Assembly (NCBI GenBank): GCA_016787135.1
Contig: JAEUVK010000058.1
Span: 1 to 50,556 of the forward strand
Direction: 5' to 3'
DNA: 50,556 bases
Source: Chitinophagaceae bacterium
Lineage (GTDB): Bacteria; Bacteroidota; Bacteroidia; Chitinophagales; Chitinophagaceae
In this document: piece by piece, positions 17,123 to 25,300 of the stretch
Layout: each line of letters opens with the position of its first letter
Numbering within the stretch: the stretch's first letter is position 1
Made by a program: the position numbers and the translations under genes
Notes under the pieces: generated by a model
The model's database searches: none
Told to the model about the DNA's origin: nothing
What the model saw: the letters and a program-made list of their open reading frames with translations, nothing else

Positions 17123-17130
17123 CAAATATA
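17123..17130 (-). promoter_or_regulatory. -7 promoter element for the flavoprotein gene
   Basis: Minus strand TATATTTG, a perfect TAnnTTTG, 37 nt before the ATG at 17085. The -33 region would fall inside the terminator hairpin of the preceding gene. Confidence 0.45.
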
Positions 17131-17136
17131 AAATCA

Positions 17137-17166
17137 AAAAGCTGTCTTGGATATAAGACAGCTTTT
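17137..17166 (-). terminator. rho-independent terminator of the outer-membrane protein gene
   Basis: Perfect 12-bp arms AAAAGCTGTCTT and AAGACAGCTTTT, loop GGATAT. The minus-strand 3' arm ends in a T-run. Confidence 0.85.
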
Positions 17167-17186
17167 CAAAAATTTGTATGAGAGTA

Positions 17187-17834
17187 TTATTTCTTTGCCT
17201 TTTTTGTTGACTTAGCCTTAGTTGCCTTTTTAGCGTTTTTATGAAGCTTGTAGCCTACAGTAACCTGTACAGCCTGGTTGTAAAAAGTGGTTTCGCCGGG
17301 TGCCGCACTTACATCCTGTGAGCCATGAATATAGCGAAGGTCAAATGTCCATTTTTTGGCAGATGTACCGATACCTGCTGTATAGGCAAAATCAAAGTCT
17401 TTAACATTGTATGTGATAGTAGATGTTTTATACACCTGTTTTTGCCTTGCCCTGATCAGGATGTCATTTTCAATACCGGCATAGACATTGAGGCTCTTTA
17501 CGACATTGTATTTTACCAATATCGGGATAGAGAAATAGTTATAACGGAAGGTCACATCACTCCATAATGTTGATTTTGCTTTGGCACCCATCTGGGAATA
17601 AAGAAACTCGGGTTGCACAAAGACCTTGGAACTAATCGGTATCTGCACAAAGGCGCCAAAAACCTGGCCTAATTTAACGCCAAGATCAACATCCTGGTAA
17701 TCTACTGCGGGCCTGAAACCGCTTACATTTACCCCGGCCTTAAAACCAAAGGCCGCTTTTTGTTTCATCTTCTGGCCGAATACAACGGAAGAACATAGCA
17801 AAACAGCTACTATAGCAGCGAGTAATTTTCTCAT
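17187..17834 (-). CDS. outer-membrane beta-barrel protein (PorT-like porin family)
   Basis: Protein of 215 residues with signal peptide MRKLLAAIVAVLLCSSVVFGQ. The mature part alternates as in an eight-stranded barrel: FGFKAGVNVSGF, VFGAFVQIPIS, VFVQPEFLYSQMG, YFSIPILVKYNV, LNVYAGIENDI, FDFAYTAGIGTSAK, WTFDLRYIHG and VQVTVGYKLH. This is the beta-barrel 2/PorT-like pattern of Bacteroidota. Unusually, it ends in a Lys/Ala-rich basic tail (about 18 residues) after the last strand. The start at 17834 is supported by the signal peptide and a -7 box 27 nt upstream; a longer reading would add 39 residues that cross that promoter. Confidence 0.88.
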   Translation of the reverse strand: MRKLLAAIVAVLLCSSVVFGQKMKQKAAFGFKAGVNVSGFRPAVDYQDVDLGVKLGQVFGAFVQIPISSKVFVQPEFLYSQMGAKAKSTLWSDVTFRYNYFSIPILVKYNVVKSLNVYAGIENDILIRARQKQVYKTSTITYNVKDFDFAYTAGIGTSAKKWTFDLRYIHGSQDVSAAPGETTFYNQAVQVTVGYKLHKNAKKATKAKSTKKAKK

Positions 17835-18562
17835 ATCAGATCGTTTAGTTTTAGTAAAAACAAATGTAATGATTATTAATAAACAAACAGCCGTAAAATA
17901 ATGGCGAAAAAAGAGTTTCTGGGGGCTTTTTTGTACTGTTTCCCGGGCCATATTTTTTTTGCTTGCCGGATAGAAAATAGTTTATATCTTTCAAACGCCA
18001 AACGATGCCTGCAGACGCACTTATACCGACCTCTGAATATCCTTCGCAAAATTTACCATTGTACATCCGTAGCTTACACAAAACCATAGTTAAATATCAC
18101 AGGCAGAGGTAGAAATTATCTTTTACGATGTGATTGATCTTTTTGAAGTATTGCAACCCGGAACAAACGTATTGCAGTTTAATGAAACGATGCGTTTAAA
18201 AGTATTCAGGTGCAATTAGTATCGGACCGAAAGAACCGGAAAAATAATTATGCTGATTTTTTGGGCAGTCATTTTTTGTTCGATATAAATGGATTAATGT
18301 TGTGATAATGGATCGAGGAAAACAGGAGGAATAATATACAAAGAAAATGATTTGGATTTTCCAAATTTTTATCAAAAAAACCGGCAAAATCCGGTACTAT
18401 TTTTTAGATCAAAAAAACAAAAGGATAAAATTTTTTTTTAACCCGGAAATATAGATATTCGCCGTCCTGTCAAGTTTTTTTATTGACATGTGTGCAAAGA
18501 TTTTCAGGAGTTTTTTTAAGAACAACTATAGTTAACCCGATATATAAATTGCTTACTGACTG
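17835..18562. other. AT-rich intergenic region between divergent outer-membrane gene and dnaA
   Basis: 728 nt with no convincing gene. It holds the outer-membrane gene promoter (17861-17887), a small hairpin ACCGG-N6-CCGGT at 18380-18395 followed by a T-rich stretch, a dyad TGTCAA-N9-TTGACA at 18468-18488, and long A/T runs at 18376-18440. No TTATCCACA-type DnaA boxes or clear TAnnTTTG box for dnaA were seen. Confidence 0.5.
17861..17887 (-). promoter_or_regulatory. promoter of the outer-membrane protein gene
   Basis: Minus strand TTTG (17887-17884), a 15-nt spacer and TACATTTG (17868-17861). The -7 box matches TAnnTTTG fully; the spacer is shorter than usual. The implied leader is about 20 nt. 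Confidence 0.45.
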
Positions 18563-19996
18563 ATGGAGAAAAATGCTGAAAAAATCTGGGCCAATTGTTT
18601 AAAGATCATCAAGGATATTGTTGAATGGCAGCATTTCAAGACCTGGTTCGAACCTATCCAGCCTGTATCATTAAAAAATAACGTACTCGTCATTCAGGTG
18701 CCCAGTCAGTTCTTTTTCGAATACCTCGAAGAACATTATGTAAATTTATTGGCAAAGACTTTGAAGAGAGAACTGGGAAAAGAGGCAAGGCTCGAATACC
18801 GCATTATGGTGGATAGCGGTAACAGTAAGAATAAACCACTTACGATGGATGTAACGGGCCAGGGCATAAAAACTTTTTCAAACAATGAAATGGATTTCCC
18901 GTTAGTCATCAATAATCCCGTTAAGAACCCGTTTGTCATCCCGGGTCTGAAAAAGATGCAGATAGACCCGCAGCTCAACCATATTTATACATTTGAGACC
19001 TATATTGAAGGCGATTGCAACCGGGTAGCACGCCGTGCCGGTAAAACGGTAGCCGAAAAACCCGGGGCTAATTCTTTTAATCCGTTGGTTATTTATGGCG
19101 GCGTAGGCCTTGGTAAGACCCACCTGGCACAGGCTATTGGCAACGAAGTAAAAAGATTACATCCTAATAAGGTAGTATTATACGTAAGCTCTGAGAAATT
19201 CATCAACCAGTTCATGGATCACAGTCGTAATAATGCGATCAATGATTTTATCCATTTCTACCAGCTGATAGACGTACTGATCATAGATGATGTACAATTC
19301 TTCGCCAAAGCAGAAAAATCACAGGATGCCTTCTTTGCGATATTCAATCATCTGCACCAATCCCATAAGCAGCTTATTCTTACATCAGATAAGCCCCCCA
19401 AAGACCTTGAAGGTGTTCAGGAGAGATTGCTGAGCCGTTTCCGCTGGGGGCTAAGCGCCGACCTGCAGATACCGGATTATGAGACCCGTATTGACATCCT
19501 CGAAAAGAAGATGAAGAATGACGGGCTGGAAATGCCGAAAGAAGTAGTGAAATATATTGCTTATAATATCAATAGTAATGTAAGGGAACTGGAAGGCGCC
19601 CTGATCTCACTGTTGGCACAATCTTCGCTAAATCGTAGGGAGATCGACCTAGACTTAGCTAAAAAAGTGTTACGCAATTTTGTGAAATCATCCAGCAAAG
19701 AGATCACGATTGATACTATCCAGCGCATGGTTTGTGATTACTTTGACGTGTCGTACGATAAGCTTCTTCAAAAGACACGCAAAAGGGAGATCGTACAAGC
19801 TAGGCAGATCACGATGTACCTGGCAAAGGCCTTTACCAAGAACTCATTAAAGACCATCGGCGAACATTTCGGCGGCCGCGATCATACCACGGTTATCCAC
19901 TCCTGCCAGACGGTAAAAGACCTGATGGATACCGATAGCGTATTCAGGGAAAATGTACTGGAACTCCAGCAAAAGGTACAGTTAGCAGCGATGTAA
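18563..19996 (+). CDS. dnaA: chromosomal replication initiator protein DnaA
   Basis: AAA+ initiator of chromosome replication, 477 residues. Domain I (WANCLKIIKDIVEWQHFKTWFEPI, from residue 9) and a short linker precede the ATPase: Walker A GGVGLGKTHLAQAIGNE near residue 179, Walker B VLIIDDVQFFAKAEKSQ near 235, and sensor regions with LLSRFRWGLSADLQIPDYETR from about 290. Domain IV has the DnaA-box recognition motif GGRDHTTVIHSC near 434-445. All key residues are present. dnaN and recF do not follow; tRNA-Ser lies 137 nt downstream. Upstream is a long AT-rich region. Confidence 0.98.
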   Translation: MEKNAEKIWANCLKIIKDIVEWQHFKTWFEPIQPVSLKNNVLVIQVPSQFFFEYLEEHYVNLLAKTLKRELGKEARLEYRIMVDSGNSKNKPLTMDVTGQGIKTFSNNEMDFPLVINNPVKNPFVIPGLKKMQIDPQLNHIYTFETYIEGDCNRVARRAGKTVAEKPGANSFNPLVIYGGVGLGKTHLAQAIGNEVKRLHPNKVVLYVSSEKFINQFMDHSRNNAINDFIHFYQLIDVLIIDDVQFFAKAEKSQDAFFAIFNHLHQSHKQLILTSDKPPKDLEGVQERLLSRFRWGLSADLQIPDYETRIDILEKKMKNDGLEMPKEVVKYIAYNINSNVRELEGALISLLAQSSLNRREIDLDLAKKVLRNFVKSSSKEITIDTIQRMVCDYFDVSYDKLLQKTRKREIVQARQITMYLAKAFTKNSLKTIGEHFGGRDHTTVIHSCQTVKDLMDTDSVFRENVLELQQKVQLAAM

Positions 19997-20055
19997 GCCA
20001 TTAAAAGATTAAATGACTGATCCCAGGTTCCGGAGCCGGAATTTGGGATTTGTTT

Positions 20056-20088
20056 TTTGGGATTTCTTAGCTCTTATCTTTATTTTTG
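20056..20088 (+). promoter_or_regulatory. promoter of tRNA-Ser
   Basis: TTTG at 20056-20059, a 21-nt spacer and TATTTTTG at 20081-20088 match the Bacteroidota consensus exactly. The predicted start is about 40 nt before the tRNA. Confidence 0.6.
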
Positions 20089-20132
20089 CCACCCCTTTGA
20101 AGGAAGGGTGATTATAATTAGCCACGGCAACC

Positions 20133-20223
20133 GGTGAGGTGGATGAGTGGCTGAAATCAACGGTTTGCTAAACCGTCGTACGTCCTTAAAGATGTACCGA
20201 GGGTTCGAATCCCTCCCTCACCG
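20133..20223 (+). tRNA. tRNA-Ser (anticodon GCT)
   Basis: Class II tRNA of 91 nt. Acceptor arms GGTGAGG / CCTCACC with discriminator G, anticodon stem ACGGT/ACCGT around TTGCTAA (anticodon GCT, reading AGC/AGU), a long variable arm between GTAC and GTAC, and T-arm GAGGG-TTCGAAT-CCCTC. CCA is not encoded. Confidence 0.97.
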
Positions 20224-20226
20224 CTG

Positions 20227-20256
20227 AACCAGAGAAGATTCTTCTCTGGTTTTTTA
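20227..20256 (+). terminator. rho-independent terminator after tRNA-Ser
   Basis: Perfect 11-bp arms AACCAGAGAAG and CTTCTCTGGTT with an ATT loop and a T-run. Confidence 0.88.
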
Positions 20257-20316
20257 TTTCTCCATTCTGCATTTCAAATACCCATTCAACGGTATAGTCT
20301 CCGGGTGTAATAATGG

Positions 20317-20344
20317 TATATTTGAATCAACGGTTTTTTGATTC
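20317..20344 (+). promoter_or_regulatory. -7 box and palindrome (candidate operator) before the caspase gene
   Basis: TATATTTG at 20317-20324 is a perfect -7 box. Starting at its last base, GAATCAA (20324-20330), a 7-nt spacer and TTGATTC (20338-20344) form a perfect inverted repeat ending directly before the ATG. It straddles the predicted transcription start, a typical repressor position. Confidence 0.5.
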
Positions 20345-22339
20345 ATGAAGAGAGCCATTACCCTGTATATCTTCTTTTTTTTATGCTATTGTAGCATACA
20401 GAAAGCCTTTTCACAAAAAAAACTGGCGCTGATCGTAGCTATTGGCGAATACCCGCAAAACAGCTCCTGGCCTGCCATTGCCTCCATTAATGATATCCGG
20501 TATATCAAGGCCGCATTAAAGCAAAATGGATTTGCCGAAAAGAATATTGATACCTTGAAGAACAGTAGGGCGACAAAGAATGGTATCTTAACGGCTCTGA
20601 CCAGCCTGGCTAAAAAAGCCACAAAAAATGATATCGTTTTTATTCATTTTGCCTGTCATGGTCAGCAGGTATATGATCAGCTGACGCCTGCTGAGGGAAA
20701 GGACGAGGAAGATGGTTATGATGAAGCGCTGGCGCCTTATGATTCAAAAGGGAGATGTGACCCGGTTGACTACCGGGGAGAGAACCATTTGCGGGATGAT
20801 GACCTGAATAAAAAATTCAATGCCATACGGGATAAGATTGGAGTCAACGGAAGTTTGCTGGTGCTTATAGATGCCTGCCACTCCGGAACAGCCTCCCGGT
20901 CTGCCGAAACACTGGTATCACGAGGCAACCCAAAACCATTCATTGATTGCCTGGCAGGCGCAGAAAAATATTTTGCTGACGTACCTGAGACTGGGTTTAT
21001 CGGCAAGACCTCCGATACAGCTTCTAATATGGTGGTCATTTCGGCTTCTGCTCCACACCAGCAGAATTACCAGATCCAATTGCCCAACAAAAGAATGAAA
21101 GACGGTATCGAACAGGTCGGTTCTCTTTCCTACGCTTTTTATAAGGCTGCTACAGAGCTTGGACCTGGTAGTGACTATCAATTATTGTTTGATAAGATGA
21201 AAGCTGTGATACAGGGAAATATTCCCGGCCAGATACCGATGATAGAAGGGAATACCCGGCAACAGATCTTCAGCGGCTTGTACAATAAAGAAGAGCCTGG
21301 TTTTACTACAATACGCCAGGTAATCGGCCAGGCAGGATTCTCTATTGATAAAGGGCTGCTCAATAATATTGCACAGGGGTCAGTACTAACAATATTCAAA
21401 GCAGGTTCATCCGAACCATATACAGAAGGAACGATCGAGAAAGTCAATTATTTCCAAAGCCTGGGGACTTCGAAACTACCGTTGAAAAAAGATGAGGCGT
21501 ATCGGGTTAAACTCGAAGCTGTCAACTACGGTGATTTTTCAGCAGCAGTGGCCCTGTCTGCAAAAGAAATGGGAAATAAGCAGGTAGTTGCGTTGCAAAA
21601 CCAGGTCAGGAACTTTATCAAGCCTTACCGCTATCTATCGATCAGCGATAATGCGGATATGGTACTGGATATTGCTGTACAGCCAGGCGGGCAATTCAAT
21701 CTTTCCCTGTTGGAGAAAAATGATAGTGTCAGGTGGAGTAAACAACTGTCAGCAGGTGATACGTTGTCCAAAGAAGACGGCGAGCAATTCCTGTCAAAGA
21801 TCAGAAATGCGATACGGGTAAAATACCTGCGCTCCTTACCGGATGGGGGAGAACTGGCAAAAGGAGCGGAAGTCACGATTACCCCTCATAAAGAACAAAC
21901 CAATCCCGCAGAGATATTTATGGAACCGGGCGAAGGATTCAACCTGAAGTTGATAAACAACGGTCCGCATACCTTGTTTTATACCATCATCAATATTACT
22001 GCTGACAACAAGGTAAGTATAAGTGTTCCGGGTGCTACGGCAGACCCCGGCAATTACCAGCTACTTCCGGGTATGGTCAAAGAATTTACACGCAGCCGGG
22101 TGGATACCGATGCAATAGCCGGTAAAGAAGTTTTTAAAGTGATCTTTTCTTTGGAGCCCATTGATCTCCGGGGAATACTGGAGCGTAAAAAAGAACGCAG
22201 TCTTAAATTATCTTTCCAGGAAATGATGGATGATCTTTTTAAAGACGGGGATAATGATAAAGCCACCCGCTCTGATGTCAGCAGTGTGAACCTGGATGAG
22301 ACAGGTATTATGACTGTAGGCTTTACCGTAAAAAGATAA
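20345..22339 (+). CDS. exported caspase-family (C14, metacaspase-like) protease
   Basis: Protein of 664 residues. The signal peptide is about 1-24 (MKRAITLYIFFFLCYCSIQKAFSQ without a proper lipobox). The caspase domain (26-300) begins KLALIVAIGEYP, has the catalytic histidine H105 in HFACHGQQ and the catalytic cysteine C178 in LVLIDACHSGTASR. An acidic insert (EGKDEEDGYDEALAPYD) between them matches the calcium-site region of metacaspase-like enzymes. The C-terminal half has two beta domains; the last (about 510-610, LKLINNGPHTLFYTIINI...VSVPG-like) resembles DUF4384, often fused to bacterial caspases. Cleavage after Arg/Lys is typical of the group (inference). A TPR-CHAT gene follows after 21 nt. 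Confidence 0.9.
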   Translation: MKRAITLYIFFFLCYCSIQKAFSQKKLALIVAIGEYPQNSSWPAIASINDIRYIKAALKQNGFAEKNIDTLKNSRATKNGILTALTSLAKKATKNDIVFIHFACHGQQVYDQLTPAEGKDEEDGYDEALAPYDSKGRCDPVDYRGENHLRDDDLNKKFNAIRDKIGVNGSLLVLIDACHSGTASRSAETLVSRGNPKPFIDCLAGAEKYFADVPETGFIGKTSDTASNMVVISASAPHQQNYQIQLPNKRMKDGIEQVGSLSYAFYKAATELGPGSDYQLLFDKMKAVIQGNIPGQIPMIEGNTRQQIFSGLYNKEEPGFTTIRQVIGQAGFSIDKGLLNNIAQGSVLTIFKAGSSEPYTEGTIEKVNYFQSLGTSKLPLKKDEAYRVKLEAVNYGDFSAAVALSAKEMGNKQVVALQNQVRNFIKPYRYLSISDNADMVLDIAVQPGGQFNLSLLEKNDSVRWSKQLSAGDTLSKEDGEQFLSKIRNAIRVKYLRSLPDGGELAKGAEVTITPHKEQTNPAEIFMEPGEGFNLKLINNGPHTLFYTIINITADNKVSISVPGATADPGNYQLLPGMVKEFTRSRVDTDAIAGKEVFKVIFSLEPIDLRGILERKKERSLKLSFQEMMDDLFKDGDNDKATRSDVSSVNLDETGIMTVGFTVKR

Positions 22340-22360
22340 TAACTTGTAAACTACTGCTCA

Positions 22361-25300
22361 ATGTGCAAGCAAATACATACAGTAGTGGTGGCGCTATACC
22401 TGTTGGTAGCAGGTACTTTTCATGCATCTGCACAGGAAAAAAAGACAGAAACAAAACTGGCCAAGTTCAGGATAGACTCTGTTTTCACAAAACATGATTC
22501 GGCATTTGTGATAGTCGGAGGCGGCGAAACTTCAGGTTTGCGGCCTGGGCTTTTCATCAAATGCTTTTCAGCATATAAACAAGTTGATGGCGTGGAGTAT
22601 GAGGTGAATGAGATCGGGTACGGGCTGGTTACCAGGACCGACCTCCGCCATGCCGAATGTCATGTTTCATATTATAACGGCAGTAATATAGCTGACGCAG
22701 GAGGTCATATTTCAGCAGAGGTTAGCTTGCCGCGATTGACATTCGAAAGTTTACTTACGGATATCTTATTGGAGGCGATCGAATTTGTGGATATGGACAA
22801 GTTTTCTTTTTTTGACCCTGAGAAGTTCATCGCCACAGCATCGAAGCAACAGGAGGATATCATCAAAAGCAGAATGCTTGACGACCTGCATGATACCTAT
22901 GAAAGAGTGAAGGACAGAAGCAATCTTCCCGAATCTATGCTGAAGGTAATGAATGAAGGCAGGTTTAAAGGGAAAACAGCGCTGCAGGTATTAAGAGACG
23001 CCAGGATCAATGACCTCGATAATTTTCTTTTATATGTAAAGACCTACCCGGCTAAGTATAGCGGCAATCGTTTCCGGATCAGTGAAAGTTTTACTGCCTG
23101 GGTGGTGAGTAACAGCCCCCATAGCGCTGAAGAAGTAAAAAGAGCATTACTACCCTGGTATAAGAACAAAACAGAATTCGTAAAAAGGGTCAAAGAATAT
23201 AAGAGTTCCATTTTACTGGAAGGCCATTGCAATACATATGGCAACCAGGCTATGAACCTCGCGGAACAGAACAGGCATAGTGAGGCCGATCAGTTAATGG
23301 CATTTGCATTAACCCTGGCAAACGAAGTAAAGGACACCGTTGGAAAAGCTTCTTTACTGGTATCAAAGGCTCAGTTGTTACAGGACAGGGAAAAATATAA
23401 GGAAGCGATCGCCGAATGTGAAAAGGCTATAGCGGTTACTGCATTATGCCGGGATACCAGAAATCCGATATTTGCCGATTGTAAAAGGCAGGAGCTGGCA
23501 GCCGTCATTAAAAAAGGGTATTGCCAGTTAAGCCTGTCCGGATATAATGAGGGGCAGCTCACCTTTGCTGAGGCGGAGTCAGGCACAAATAAATACCGGC
23601 TGATTATCGGTGAAGAAGATTATTACTACTACCTGCAAAAGACCTTTGAATACCGGGGTTGGATAGGACATATCACCGGTAATTATACAGTAGCCATTAC
23701 CAATTTTGAAAGGGCGATCGGCATCAATGATACCATCAATACCTATAATTCCAAAAGCAAGAACGCGGGCTATTTTAAAAGTATTGGGAATGTTTACAAA
23801 GAGCGGGGCGATTACCGGATGGCACTGGAGTATTATACCAAAGCCGTAACTATTTATAAAGGTAATTACGACCGGGTCAATGAATTTTATACCAATGTCA
23901 GCATCGGGGATGCCTGGTATTACCTGTCGGATTACAGCAAGAGCCTCGAATACCTTATACCTTCCCAGAAAGAACTGCTCGCATTGCAGGCGTATGATTA
24001 TGCCGGTTACGCTTCTTCGTTGATAGGTACTGTTTATTATCAGCTCGGCAAATATGATTCAGCTATTCTTTCGCATCAGTCGTCTGTCCGGCTACGTAAA
24101 AAAGCGGGCAGCCATGCAGGACAGGCCTGGTCCTGGGGTCAGCTTGGCGATCTTTATCTTATCAGTGGTCAGAAGAGAGATGCCCTGAATGCCTATGATT
24201 CCTCTATTCTTTACTACAGCAGAATACCTGATAAGGCCGGCATTGGCGGCAATTATAACAACATTGGCAAAGTGTACCTAAATGATGAAAATTTTAAAAA
24301 AGCCGCAGAGTATTTCGAAAAGGCAAAGGGTAATACGAATGGGGTGACGGTGGAGGCTTTGTATAATTTATCGCTGGCCTGGATGATGCTGGATTCAGTG
24401 AAAGCAAGGGACTATTTGTTACAATGTAAAAAAATGAGTGAAGCGACAGGTAATGATATCTATACGTTTTATTCAGTGACCGACCTGTCAAAGCTGGCTT
24501 ACCGGAATAATAATTTTAGAGCAGCAGGTATATACTATGATTCGGTGGCCGCTATGGCAAAAAGGTATGGTACCGCCAGAGCGGAGGCGCAGCGGCTTGA
24601 TCTGAAAGCCTATTCCTATATCTACAGACTTGAAGTTGACAGTGCCATTGACCTGTACGAAAGGTCAGTGGCTATTTATGATTCTATCGACCCCGGCAGC
24701 GCTGCATGGGAAAGGATCGGCCTGTCTGAAGCGCTTATTTCCAAAGGAGAATTTAAAAAAGCAGAAAATGTATTACTCAGGGGGGTCCAAAGTTCGGAAA
24801 GCGTTTTGAGTAAGTTATCATTAGGCGCATCTTACAGTTCCCTGTCATTTCTTTATGCATTACTGGGTGAACTTGACAAAGGAATGATAATAAACGAAAA
24901 GGCCAGCGGTATTTACAGGGAGACCGGTAATGACTTCAGGCAGGCAGGCGCTTTGGTAAACAAAGGCACTCTCTATAAAAGCGCCGGGGATTACAAAAGA
25001 TCTATTGAAGTGATGCTGGAAGCTGACAGCATTTACCGCGCCGGACAGACAGAAGAAATGAGAAGTACGGTGTTGAATAATATTGGCGTTACCTATTACA
25101 ACCAGGGCGATTATGCAAAGGCGGTTGATTATTTCAACCGGTCAGCAAAATATTTTAAACCCGGGCTGGTGGACGAAGGCTACCTGCTTAATAAAGGCAA
25201 CCTGGCGGAATCTTATTATTATCTCGGCAAGCTTAAAGAAGCAGAAAAGGTTTTGCTAGATGCATTTCCCCCGGCAAAAAATAAGAACTTTAACCGTATC

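Noticed and set aside
17835..18562. oriC upstream of dnaA
   Set aside because: No cluster of DnaA-box-like sequences; the one TTATCCAC found (near 19892) lies in dnaA and encodes the conserved VIHS motif.
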